From NCBI RefSeq assembly GCF_029227915.1, contig NC_079880.1, forward strand, positions 20,646,501 to 20,710,500: a DNA stretch of 64,000 bases, read 5' to 3'. Source of the DNA: Hydractinia symbiolongicarpus (taxonomy: Eukaryota; Cnidaria; Hydrozoa; Anthoathecata; Hydractiniidae). Shown piece by piece: positions 38,001 to 49,128 of the stretch. Numbering within the stretch: the stretch's first letter is position 1; every line of letters starts with the position of its first letter. Below the pieces are notes generated by a model. It worked only from the letters and a program-made list of their open reading frames with translations. It had not been told where the DNA came from and did no database searches. Position numbers and translations under genes: made by a program.

Positions 38001-39546
38001 TTTGAACTCCTTACTTTATCAGTTGAACAATACTGTTCTAGAAATTAGAATTTATTTTTCTTACTTAATGATTCAGACACATATTAAATATATTCATTAT
38101 TTCTCAAACGGTTTCATTTTTTTACAGAATTATTTATTGGATGTAAAAGCAAATTAATTTGTCTATAAAATAATATAAATATGAAATTTAACTTTTTTCC
38201 AGGTAGCCATAAATCTACATCTTGTTTTTCACTAAAACGTCCATAACTCCCCTCCGTTTTATTTTTTTATTGAATATATTTCTCAATCAGTTCAGCATTA
38301 CCATAACAACAATGCTTTGCCATTTTTTTCAAAAAATCGTAAAAAATTTTTTTTTTTTAACAATCGTTGGAGTCTTCTCGCCACTAATTACAACATCTAA
38401 CACACAAAAATAGTCATTCGTTGAGATAAAGGAACAAATGGCGGTAAAATTTATTTATTTGTTTTTAGTCACGTTTGGATCCTATTTCATCCATCGATTG
38501 GTCGGTTAATGCTACTCATTTACGTTACGTCACAACGCGCTACGACAAAGACATCTGGAACATTGAAAGCCGTCAAAAGGAAAGCAACCCACATTACCTA
38601 CGCAACGTTCAGTTTGACCAACATACAACATCTTTGAACTATTACACGGCTGGTATATGGAACAATGTGGGTGCCAATACCATGTTCACTGCGTGCATTA
38701 AGTCGCCCAACAATAGTTTGTTCTGTGTTGGGACAGATGCTGGTTCCATTCGGTTGTATCATTATCCATGCGATACAAAATTGGTAGGCATATCTCGTTT
38801 TCTTACAGTCTTAAAATTTATAAATAAAGCTATTTCTGATGAAACTAAATGTTCGGCTTTGAAGTTGTAAAAAATACGTAACAAGTCCTGCGGACGAGTT
38901 TGATAATTAACTTCCATGAAACTTATACAAACATTGTATCAAAGGATATTTTTGGTTTCAATGGGAAAGAGTATATAAATCACAACACTGTGCTTTTCTG
39001 ACATTGAGGCCGTCAAGTAAGCGCTAGCGGCTTTGACATAGGCAACAACCCCGGGGACGAGGGTGGAGTTTAACTCTGGTAATGAAGGTTGGCAACGAGT
39101 ACACAGTTTGAGAATAATTGGTTAGGGTTATGCTTTATGCTTGGGGCATTGTACGGCAAACAAAAATGGTTATGTACATCTTACACAGCTTCTTTGGCAC
39201 ATTTTGATTTTCAGGTTATTGGTTTCTTCAGTACATCACTTATTATTATATTTTATACTTTTAGGCCTTGTTCAATGAGGTTTCTGGACATTGTGGACCG
39301 GTATCCCAAGTCACCTTTTTAGCGGCAGGCCAAAGTGTAATATCAAGTGGAGAGAATGATTGTTGCATTATTCAGTGGAAATTAGCGAAGAAAGAATTAA
39401 GCAACGATCAGCGATACAAAGAAGCTCAATATCCAACGCGATACGATCTTGGTGTGAGAACGCGTCTATCACAGAGGCACTTCAGTAAAATCCCTTCTCA
39501 AAAACGCGTCACACGCCCGAAGACACTTATGTATCCGGAAAAGTAG
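32063..39546 (+). CDS. DCX-EMAP: DCX-EMAP: doublecortin-domain EMAP-like microtubule-associated protein, 8 exons
   Basis: Exons 32063-32335, 33303-34025, 34971-35127, 35693-35828, 36411-36729, 36939-37970, 38469-38783 and 39265-39546; phases close exactly and give 1078 aa. Residues about 145-236 form a first doublecortin domain (FLRDGN, IRLVVSPARFRNVRELIDNL, FEDGGIYFFG), about 278-360 a second one (IIFNNN, LLQILQDLTDLV, LFLAISW). Exons 4-5 carry the HELP motif (LEMEWVYGYNGKNCRNN, LPSDEIVYFIAKIVVVYN), followed by WD repeats (HIRIWDS, LRVWDWE, IQIWDKI, ITLWSTE) to the C-terminus. This double-DCX/EMAP architecture is known from Drosophila DCX-EMAP, implicated in mechanosensory cilia; vertebrate EMLs lack DCX. 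Function here is inferred: microtubule binding, possibly in sensory cilia. Candidate AATAAA at 39719. The first exon's coding part is low-complexity and acidic, so the start is less certain. Confidence 0.93.
34066..34150. mobile_element. Palindromic miniature element in DCX-EMAP intron 2
   Basis: Arms ATCTCGTCTTCAGGGCATC + TTGTATCTTT and AAAAGATACAAGGTACC + CTGGGGTCGAGAT pair with few mismatches. The AAAGATACAAG arm recurs in the element at 46774-46876. Confidence 0.6.
35489..35553. repeat. Degenerate palindromic miniature element, DCX-EMAP intron 3
   Basis: CAATCTCGTCCCCAGTG ... TATATAAAAAGC ... GGACCTGGAGAC: the same end and centre motifs as the family at 31554, but degraded. Confidence 0.4.
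39003..39038. repeat. Copy of a GAGGCCGTCAAG repeat, DCX-EMAP intron 7
   Basis: ATTGAGGCCGTCAAGTAAGC followed by GCTAGCGGCTTTGACAT. Shared with 46651-46680 (partial) and 63213-63270. GTCAAG and CTTTGAC suggest an inverted structure around GCGCTAGCG. The AACCTCGT-type sequence follows within 40 bases. Confidence 0.5.
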
Positions 39547-41096
39547 AAAGGCGATGTGTATTTTAAAAACAAAAACTTTAAAGCATGTATAAATATTTTA
39601 TATATCTATGTAACTTACGCATCAACTTTACGCCGGAATATGGTTTAACCGGCGTAAAGAATATCCCTGGTCGAATTTGACTGTGGAAATCTGAAAAGTA
39701 ACACCTAAATGCTGACACAATAAAAGGTCCCAGGGATACTTGGACTCCAAGTAAACTTAACGTGAAGCCTTTTAAAGTTTTTACATGTAATCTTGTGCGG
39801 CAGAAATTTGTGTTAGTTTAAATTCTACAGTTTTATGCGTTGAAACAAATAATGTCCTGTTTATTGTAAACTCTGAGACGGTCTATATTTGTGCCAGACT
39901 TTAAAAACTACGGCATACAGATCTATGCTTAAAAAGCGGTCTGTATTTGTACCTGTGTAAATCGAGCCTAAAAACTACTATTTACATTTAATCGCGGCTA
40001 AATTTACTTTCTGAAATTTATATACAGGTTTCGTCTTCCGTAAGATTACGCTTCATTAAGTAGTATGTACATTTATTTTTCCACACAAATCTGCTTTTTT
40101 TCAGGTCTTTTTTTCCCCATAAATGTGAACAACAAAAAAGGGCCTGGGAAAAAGTTTGTCTACCTTTGCATTTATAAGTTTTTTGTAAAATTATATTTAA
40201 GATAGTACCATTTCACATATTAATGGCTTCTCACACACACATACATATATACGCAAATTTTCGTTTTTATTTCTCAAAATACACATATAAATTAAAACTG
40301 TTCATGCTAAGACCAACCTGCTTCCCAAAGCTCCTGATGTTTTTATCCGTGAAGGAATGTAAAAAAAATCTGAGGTCAAGGTTTCGGTAAACAAGATTTC
40401 TTGAATTTTTTAAAACACGGTCCCTTTGTTATTACCGTGTCTAAAATATATTTTATTACAGATTTTTAATAAACGCTGATGATGGGGGGGTATTTACTGG
40501 GGCCATGCATTCTTAATTTCGACCCTTATGGAATCTGGGACGAATTTCAACCGAACGAAGTTTTTATCTAATCATTGTACGAATAACAAGAGTCTTTGAA
40601 AGAAGTTCTATCTAATCATTCTTTTAAGTTCAGATTTTTTTGTTCGGTGTACAACAATTTTTTCGAAAAAATGAAGCAGTTCTTTATTCATAATCACAAA
40701 AATTACAAAATTCCATTAGTTTTGCTATTAACGCACCGAAGTTTTTTTCAAATATTCGGGGACAGGTAAATAAATTTGGCCAACCTCCAGCCCAAAGCCC
40801 TGAGATCGAGACTGGAACACATTTCTGCTAGAATAAAAAACTTTTAATAGCGAGTAGCCTAAAACGAGGCTTAAACATTTTGAAGCATGTTTCAAATCAT
40901 ACTCAATGTGATAAACATTCTCAACAGATTTAGGAAACGAAATTAGGCATAGTATAGAAGATCAGGAGATGAAAAGCTCATTTGTGTGCTTGGTGCGCAT
41001 ATAGTAAGTTATGAACAAATTTCCAGAAAATAATGAAAACTTACAAATATTTGTAGTTATCCACTGCAGTAATGCTGGATGTGAAACAATTATATA
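39547..41096. other. Intergenic region between DCX-EMAP and the GCC2/GCC3 membrane-protein gene
   Basis: 3' UTR of DCX-EMAP, then non-coding AT-rich sequence. A short CA/TA-type microsatellite lies near 40233-40256. A degraded CCAACCTCCAGCCC string at about 40781 resembles the palindromic miniature family. Nothing else was recognised. Confidence 0.45.
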
Positions 41097-44000
41097 ATGC
41101 TCTATATGTTCAGCTATATATTTATTTTATTGGTTGATGTTTGTGTTGGTAATATTTACTTCCCAGAGCTTTATGAAGACGCTCTCTACAAACCAAAAAA
41201 TCTTGGTCCAAATCCTATGAGTTATCAAACTGTTTCAAGAAGCAACACAACAATTGTAGAATGGGCATTGATCAATGATTTGATCATAGCTGAAGCAAAA
41301 TTCTCAGAAGATAATGGTGTGGCGAATTGTACGTTAGCGAGGATCAATTTTACGGTACCGAACGCTGAAGTATGCAAGACAGTTCAAAATATAATTCTCA
41401 TCCAGGATTATACGTATTTAGTTTCGTTACAATGTAAAATCAAAAATAGAGCTGTTCTTGTTAAACTTTCAAAATCATGTTTAACCGATTTTACTACTTC
41501 AAGGGATTGGGAGATCGTTTACACAGCATTCGATAACAAGAGGGAACTTCAGATTCACCTGATTGGCAACAAAACTACATCTGTTTTGGTGTGGTTAAAA
41601 AAATCACAGTTTTATTCTATTATTAACATTAAGGATTGGCCTGATTCGAAAATTCAACTTGAAAGCAATCTTGTCATTGGAGAACTTCAAAGTGAATTGA
41701 AAGTTACAGATGTTGCTGGAGCCTACGATACATTGTATGTATTCTCTGATTCCTGTTTATATTCATGTCCACTTACAGCATGCCGTGACTTGCTCGTAGT
41801 AGCTGATAGCTGCGTGCTGACGCCAAATAATGAGACAGTATCGGGGTTAATGAAAACTGTCGAAGATGGAGAAAGGATTATTATTTTGGATAAATTTATA
41901 ACGTTATCCGCAGAATCGCATTCCTTCCGCAGTTTTTTCTCTATTTATTGTGCTGGCCGTCTAACGCATCACATGTACAAGTGTGGCGGGTTTGTTATTC
42001 AAGATATCGTGATGACGTTCAATATGGTAACACGCTCCCTCACAGAGCATTTTCCATGCAGTACATCGTTAGAGGGAAGTCTTATCGCTTGTTTAATACT
42101 TGGTATGATTTTTTTTTTTTAAAGTGAACTTTGTATTAAGGTTGTTAATAAACCAGACCTTAGTAAAAAAGGAGAGTCAAATGCCAAACTTACTAACTTG
42201 GCGGTAACGGTAATCAAAATGCAGAAAATAAGCTCCGTGAAGGAGAGTTGTAAATCTGTAATAACAATGAACACGCGGGAAAATAGTTTAAAGAATTAAG
42301 TAATTACTTAGAGGGCTGGGAAACTACGACGGTTTGATTTAAAGAAACTTCACAAATAAAAAAGGCAGGAAAAGTAATAGTTTGCTTATTTTAATACAAG
42401 TAATTTAACAAATGTTACAATCAATAGGCTTATAAAATTAAAATAGCTAAGCAAATAATGAGAGCGGGCTTTTCTTACAACGAAGGACCCATTTTCAATG
42501 TTGTTTCACCTCTTGCCTAATGCGATAAAAACAACATTACATGCTTTACTAAAACAGAGATTCTCAATATTTCAATAAAAAGCATTCCAAAGATAATCAT
42601 TCATTTACTTTTATTCTAGGTGAGCCGAGAATCTTCGACGTAAGTGATCGTAAATCTGCTTATCCAATTTCCGCGTTTACTGTATCAGCGTGGCGACTTG
42701 GTGTGGCTATTAATCGATTTGGTTTTGCATCTGCTGACATATTTTTCTTTGAAATCGTACCAAGTTTAACTGCTGATCCCAGAGGTTTTATTTTCAATGT
42801 AAGGGCTGAACTACAACCAGCACTTATTGCGTCCAGGTAATTTTATATTTTCGAGTATGAGGGCTGTTTTAAACTGCTTGGTTTTAATGCACTTATGCGG
42901 ATTTGGCGAGAGTTGTAGAGATCCCAAACAGATTAACCATATGTGATACATTCATACTTACCTTCTTCTAGATTGCTGTACCCATCTCTTGCTACCAGCA
43001 TCACTCCTGCAGAATCCTTCCTATTAGTTAATCATCAAACACGTGACATTTGGTTATTTTCGCACGGAGGCCGACTATTTTTTCGAGATGGTAGCAAAGA
43101 AAATGCTTTGAGCATAGACTTTGAATATGCTGAGTCCTATTCGTTCTTCATCGCAGATACATTCTCATCAGCCGGAATAAATCACAATTTTGAACACCCC
43201 TTCGCTTTCTTTTCACCAGATGGAGGGACCTTCGCATATCTTTCGTACTATCGCTCTCCATATGGTGCGTTTTCAGCTTCAGCTATAACTGTAACGAATG
43301 CAACGGTCGCCGATTTGCGCTCAGTTGTGAGTATTAGTGATAAAGTTTTCATAATACAAGCAGGGATTAATCCAAAGAACGATCATTTGTTAGTCGTTCA
43401 AGAACTTTCAAACGATTACCTCACAGTGCAAATATTTAAGATTGCGGATATGTCTGTAATGTCGTACAATATGAGTGGAATTGTTGCTCAAGCCGAAGTG
43501 AAAGGCAGCTGGTCTTGGGATGACTTCGATGCGACGGAATCCACAAGAATATGGGTAATTTATTTTTCCAGTGACGAGAATTTCATGCTTGCTTCACATA
43601 ACAACACAGATGTGTCAACAAATATTTTAGAGTACAAAATCATGAATGACTATGCGTTGAAGTTTCAACGGAAAGGGACAGTACCAAATTGCTTAGCGGT
43701 TAACAACTACAACGATTACCTGCGAACACAATTGGTGATATTATGCGCGGAAACATTACTCTCGAACGTGATAAACCAAACCTACCACGTGACTTTCATA
43801 TCAGCGATTAATTTAAAACCGATCTGCTCGCAATCAATCGATCATAAATTTGGAAGTTTACTGTCTAAATACGATGACTTATTCGTGACCAACATTCCTA
43901 TTTTAGATTTCAATGAGATTGCTCAACGACTTGTTATAAGTTTTGAGAAGACTGTGTTGATGTATGCCACTGACACGTGTCCTTTTCGACTGTTGTATCG

Positions 44001-46284
44001 CTTCGATCATACAGATTTGATCGCAGGAATCGGGATGATACACACTGGTCAAGATCATAAACCATTTGGTATTACCTTTGTTACTTACCTTCAGAAAGTT
44101 GATCTGATTGGAGATTGCATTAATGGTTATGGTGTAGATACTGTGTTACCAAGAAATTATTTTTGTTCCAGATGTACACCAGGTCATGTAGGACTTGGAT
44201 GTCGCACTTGCCCAGCTGGTTTTTATTGCAGTGATTACAGTCAGTTGCAACCCAGCGGAGCATGTCCTGAAGGTTTTTATTGCATTGATGGAACGTCCAC
44301 ATCAAATCCTATGGCTGATGTTTTGGATAAAACAGCCACCCCTCCACATTTATGTCCAGCAGGAGCGTATTGTCCGGCAGGTACAGCACAAGGATTTGCT
44401 AATGATGAATCAGCAAATGCGCCTCAATCATGCTTGTCAGGATATTACTGTCCTATGGGTTCGGTGAAGCCAACTCAAGAGAAATGTCCGGAGAATTCGA
44501 CATCACGAGTAGGAGGAAAGGTTCTTGATGATTGTTATTGTAAGGAAAATTTTTATGGTTCACCCCAGCAAAGATGTATGCCATGTCTTCGCAACTCAGT
44601 TTGTCATGGTGGTAGCTTAAATAAGACTAACTCACCCTTATTCGTCCCACAAGGGTACTGGCCAGACACACCCAATAATTTCCGCGTGTTATTAAAGTGC
44701 TATACGACCATGTCGCGATTTACACCTTGTAAGGGAGCAGTGTGTAGATTGAAATGTGAGAATCGTACAAATGCTGACGATGAAATTTCTTGCAAGTCAA
44801 TATGTTCGGACCCATGTGAGGAAGGTCATGCAGAAAGATTATGTTCAGCTTGTAAAAATGGATATTATAGGAAATCGCCATTTCATTGTGCACCATGTTC
44901 CATGGGACTTCGACAAACCATATGCGTTGTAGCAGCGTTGTTAACCTCCTTGTGTATTCTGTCAGTGTATTTTATACGGAAACATATGGCTAACAAACAG
45001 ACCAACAATGATACTTTGATATCTGACCAGCAGCTGCTTGAAGTTCTAATCACGGTACTTCTCGTGTTACTTGGAATCTCCTCCACAGCGTCAGTTTTGT
45101 TTATGGTGTTCATCGTCGTTATTGTTTACATGCAGCAACTGCGCTCTCCCGCGTATGCAACACTAACTTTCATTTTCTACATACAAACCCTGCAAGCTCT
45201 ACTACAAGGAAATTTTATGTGGCCGAACTTCATGCGCTATCTGCTTCAATTTTTGGAAATAATGTACGCACCGGTTCCAGGTTTGGCTTGTCTACCCAAT
45301 ATTTACACCGGAGAAAATCTTGGCTGGGAAGGCGCGTTTATTTTGATTTTTACACTACCAATCATTCTTGGTTTTATTGTTGGTTTTTACATGTTCATAA
45401 CAGGCACTGTTCAAAAAAGACCCGTGTGGAAGAGAGCATTTTTATCGTACTGTTTATTTATGTCAGTTCTGCAGTTTCCATTGAGTAACATGAGTTTAGG
45501 AACATTGAGTTGCAAACAAGATGTCATTTCGTTACGTTGGTACATGACATCTCAACCGTGGAAAGAATGTCAAATTGACTCGGTTATCCAAATTTCCGGA
45601 ATATTAGGTAGTGTTTTCTACTTTATTGGAATACCATTCACTTTACACTACTGGTACTTTAAAAAGGTTTTCCCGGACGATATTAATGATGAAATTGGTG
45701 ATATGTTTATACCAGGAGGTGTGAAGGGTCATGACTTCTTTGTGATATTTTTAACACTTCGCTGGATGTTAATGAGTGTTATTTTATCATTCATTCCATT
45801 CACCTGGGGGTTACAGAGACCATTAATTTTAGCCTTGCTTTCCTCAAACATCATCTTTGTCATGCATACTGACCCATATGTAGAATACAGACCAAGGGAA
45901 CCCGTAGAATTAGATAAAACAGAAAGAAAATGGTTCGATCGTCTTTGTATGACGATGTCGGGAAATTTCCTCGATGTGACAACGTTAGTTACGACTATTA
46001 TATCGTACACAGCTTTGGATCATCGAGACAATTGGACATTTCTGCAAATTAAATCATTCGTTATAGGAGTAGTGAACTTGTTCATATGTTTATACCTCAT
46101 CATTTTTATACTGTTAGAAGATAGACTGACTTTGTTTCCCAAACTTTCAAAGATACTAGCAAAGATAGATAAGACGTTTTTTTGTTGTCATACTCCTGTG
46201 AATGAGCGAGAAGAAGAAGAATTGTTATCGATGGAAGAGAAGTTGAGAACCAAGGCTGTGACACTTACATCGGATGCAGAATAA
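41097..46284 (+). CDS. Large secreted/multipass membrane protein with GCC2/GCC3 cysteine-rich repeats, 3 exons
   Basis: Exons 41097-42102, 42620-42836 and 42972-46284 join in phase to 1511 aa. The N-terminus (MFSYIFILLVDVCVGN) looks like a signal peptide. Residues about 20-785 form a long, mostly beta-rich ectodomain with many Asn-X-Ser/Thr sites; I recognise no named domain there. Residues about 789-1051 are cysteine-rich with GCC2/GCC3 (ephrin-receptor-like) signatures: CTPGHVGLGCRTCPAGFYC, CPEGFYCIDG, CPAGAYCPAGT, CLSGYYCPMGS, CPENSTS. From about 1058 to 1465 there are roughly ten hydrophobic segments (for example ICVVAALLTSLCILSVYFI, GAFILIFTLPIILGFIVGF, FFVIFLTLRWMLMSVILSF), ending in a charged cytoplasmic tail (NEREEEELLSMEEKLR). 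Such proteins are widespread in ciliates and invertebrates with no firm function; a receptor or channel-like role is only a guess. Confidence 0.88.
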
Positions 46285-47310
46285 CACTGTAAATAGACTT
46301 GCATATAACAATTTGTACAGTTTTTATATTTTTTTACCGATTGTGTATAGTTAAACTTTCAACTATTAAATTAATTATTTAACACCCAAACAATTTATTT
46401 TTATGACTTTAACGCTAATCCGATTTGTTTGTAATTAAAGATATTTTCGTGGTTGGATTCGCTCGCTGGAAAAAATTGTCTGTATACACTCTGATATCCT
46501 TGTAATTTTACTTAATTTTTATTTCCTTTTTTTTTTAATTTTCTATTTTGTTCCCTCTTTCGATTATAGACGATTTGCATCGTCGTTCTCGGGATCTCTT
46601 AGTCGTTATTATGGAGCAAACTCGTCCTCAGTTTTTTGCCATTTTGGCATCGAGGCGGGCGGCCGTCAAGTAAGAGCTAGGATGTATTATGGAGCGGTCG
46701 CCGCTATCAACTTGATCAAAAAGACAAAGACCATTTTTTTCTTTTTTTTTTTTGCAAAATTGAAACTTAGTATCCAACCTCGTTCCCCGCGCATGTTGTC
46801 TCTTTTCTATAACTGGGACAGCGAGTATCGCCGTCCGATGTCAAAAAAGATACAAGATGCCCTAGGTACAAGGTTGCATAGTATCGTGAAAGCCTGAAAG
46901 GTTTGGCCATGTTAAAGGAAGGATCTATATTCAATTACATCTGGTGAATGTCGGCATCTGACAATCACAAAAAAATAAGCTAGTGTTTTTCCTTATCCTA
47001 TGGCTTCAAGAATGAATATAAAAGACAACCTTGTTTCCACTGCTTATTTTATCTAATAATCCAAGACGATAAGGTAACACGAGGAAAAGTGTAATCAATT
47101 TCAAGACATAGTCACAAGAACTATGTTTTATACCGTTTAAATGAAGTTGAGAAAACTATAACTTATTGGAAATTTTATTGGTAAACAGCTTACTTCAGAG
47201 TATGGTACATCTAAATTATTTTAATAAAAAAATAATAAAGAGAAAATAAAGGAGAAATTTAAATTGTTAAAATCCTTTGTTCCTGAGGAACACGGAGGTG
47301 AATACCTTTA
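46285..47310. other. Intergenic region upstream of the Harbinger element
   Basis: No gene recognised. Contains a partial GGCGGGCGGCCGTCAAG repeat at 46651-46680 and a palindromic miniature element at 46774-46876. The ORF 46682-46897 lies inside those repeats and is not supported. Confidence 0.5.
46774..46876. mobile_element. Palindromic miniature element (AACCTCGTTCCC family)
   Basis: Starts CCAACCTCGTTCCCCGCGCAT and ends AAAAAAGATACAAGATGCCC then TAGGTACAAGGTTG. Its right arm matches the element at 34066-34150. Arms pair with several mismatches. Confidence 0.55.
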
Positions 47311-47676
47311 GGACCGGGGCAAACGATTCCAACATTCCATCCAACACACATCCAATACCCATGTTAAATAAATGTTGGAATTGTTTGAACGAAAGTAAAA
47401 TTTATAAAGGAAGAAAAAATGACGTCGAAAGAAGAAAAAAATAGTTGGATGAAGTTGGATGAAAGTTTGTTCGCCATGAAACTTTTCATCCAACTTTTGC
47501 CTCTTTTTTCTCGCTCGATTTTCCTGTTGGGACACTTTTCGTCCAACATTCGAATAATGATGACGTCAATCGAAAGAAAATTAAACGTTTTTATTCGAAA
47601 AGTTCTCAAAGAAATTTATTTTAAATAAAGATGGTAGAAAAGCTGTGTATAAACTGTGTGTAACCAAAAAACAAAC

Positions 47677-47940
47677 ATGGACCGTGAAGACGAACAAACA
47701 TTTTCTGAAATTAAAGCTGAAAACACCGGAGTGGAAGGGAAGAAAAATATAGAAGAGAAGAATCTAAAGCAACCAGAGAAAAGTCAGCGTAAGAAAGCAT
47801 CAAAGGCAGATGAGAAGGATAAGAAAGATTGGACAGACAATGAAATTTTTGATTTCATTGACATGTTGGAAGAGCGAGTTTGTCTGTGGGACATTTTTCA
47901 CAAAGATTACAGCAAAATTCCAAAAAGTTTCTCAGAAATG
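47677..47940 (+). pseudogene. MADF/Myb-SANT-like protein of the Harbinger element, truncated
   Basis: From ATG at 47677 the frame encodes a Lys/Glu-rich lead followed by WTDNEIFDFIDMLEERVCLW and YSKIPKSFSEMS, the start of a MADF-type DNA-binding domain. After about 47940 the frame enters sequence that is antisense transposase, so the domain is cut and the element has an internal deletion joining the two genes. Confidence 0.7.
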
Positions 47941-48799
47941 TCTGTAGTTGTAAAATCTTCTATCGACAGTCAGATTTTTTTGGGGATATGGTTTCATCAT
48001 ATATGTTTTAAGCGCAAAGGCGTCATCTCCCAGAAAACGAATGGCATATTAGGATATACATCTGAAATTGACTTATTTTTTGGAAGTTCAACAACTCCAT
48101 CCTCAATAGATGACTGTAGCTGCGATTTGTTCCAAACTTCTCCGTCATTTGTTCTGCCGTTTGAACCTACATCCGCCCATAAACACTGGTACACCTGCTA
48201 TTGCCATTAAGATAATTGAATAGGTTTTCTTGTAATTGAAATAAAATGATCCACCATTATTAGGTTTTTTAATTGTGGCATGATTTCCATCAATTGCTCC
48301 TAACGCGTGCGGATAATTCCTGTTCGAACCTCTCTGCAATGTATCCCATTCATCAGTGGATGGCAAAGGTACAAAGATGTGCAACATCCTTTCAACAATT
48401 GCATCACAACAGACTTTGATAATGTAAGACACAGCCCCTAGTGATATTGGAAATTGGAAGGACAACGAGTGAAAAGATTTGCCTGTTGCAAGAAATCGTG
48501 GTGTTAGTGCAAGTCGTTCATTTGATAGTATAGGACGATTTCCTCCACGTGCTCTTTCTTAGGGGGGGGGGGGGATAAGATCGTCAATGTGACTCAAAAT
48601 CTTCCACGCTCATTCTAAACATCTGCCTGAACGACATCCGATCCTCCACTATCAACTCCTTGACCAAAGTCTCATATATTCCAAACTGGACTCTCCTTTT
48701 GACCCGCTCTCTTGTTTTACCCCTTCGAGGCTTTTCGTCATCAGAATCAGCGAATTCTGATAAAATAATCGGGAGGAACGTGTCTTCTGCCCCCGCCAT
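47941..48799 (-). pseudogene. PIF-Harbinger transposase (DDE), frameshifted
   Basis: Minus-strand start MAGAEDTFLPIIL near 48799. Recognisable pieces in different frames: MSFRQMFRMSVEDFES, then (after a C/G run of about 14 at 48562-48574) ARGGNRPILSNERLALTPRF, HALGAIDGNHATIKKPNNGG and YFNYKKTYSIILMAIAG, then (after another shift near 48190) ADVGSNGRTNDGEVWNKSQL, and finally MMKPYPQKNLTVD. The first two catalytic Asp (GAIDG, GRTND) are visible; the region with the catalytic Glu is deleted. Non-functional. Confidence 0.85.
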
Positions 48800-49128
48800 G
48801 TTTAGTTTGAAATGAATGAGTAGAGCATGTGCTAATGAATCAATGAACGACATTGCTGGATAAATCTAATGTTGGATGTTACGATTAAACGCTTTTAAGG
48901 TCATCCAACATTCTTCATCCAACATTTGTCCAACAATTCATTTTTGATGTTGGATGGAATGTTGGAGTCGTTTGCCCCGGCCTTTATGGGTTCAAGGGTC
49001 CGTAATTTAAATATTGATGACTTTTGCTTTTCTGAAAAAAAATGACCGCGATTGAGTTTATGCCTATGTTCAGAGAAGGAAGATGATAACGTGATACACG
49101 TGTTCCTGATACTATTTTGGTTTTAAAT

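Larger units (their letters stand above)
47311..48983. mobile_element. PIF-Harbinger DNA transposon, complete ends, decayed genes
   Basis: Terminal inverted repeats: left GGACCGGGGCAAACGATTCC, right (reverse complement) AGGCCGGGGCAAACGACTCC, continuing together through AACATTCCATCCAACA. Flanking TTA at 47308-47310 and 48984-48986 is the expected target duplication. Repeated GTTGGAT motifs fill the subterminal zones. Inside are a minus-strand transposase and a plus-strand MADF/Myb-like gene, the standard two-gene Harbinger layout, both damaged. Its right end lies only about 145 bp upstream of the MRPS33 start codon. Confidence 0.92.

Noticed and set aside
44120-44467. ORFs on both strands inside the cysteine-rich region
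   Set aside because: Shadows of the long exon of the GCC2/GCC3 membrane-protein gene.
47308-47609. Overlapping short ORFs on both strands
   Set aside because: They lie in the terminal and subterminal repeats of the first Harbinger element.
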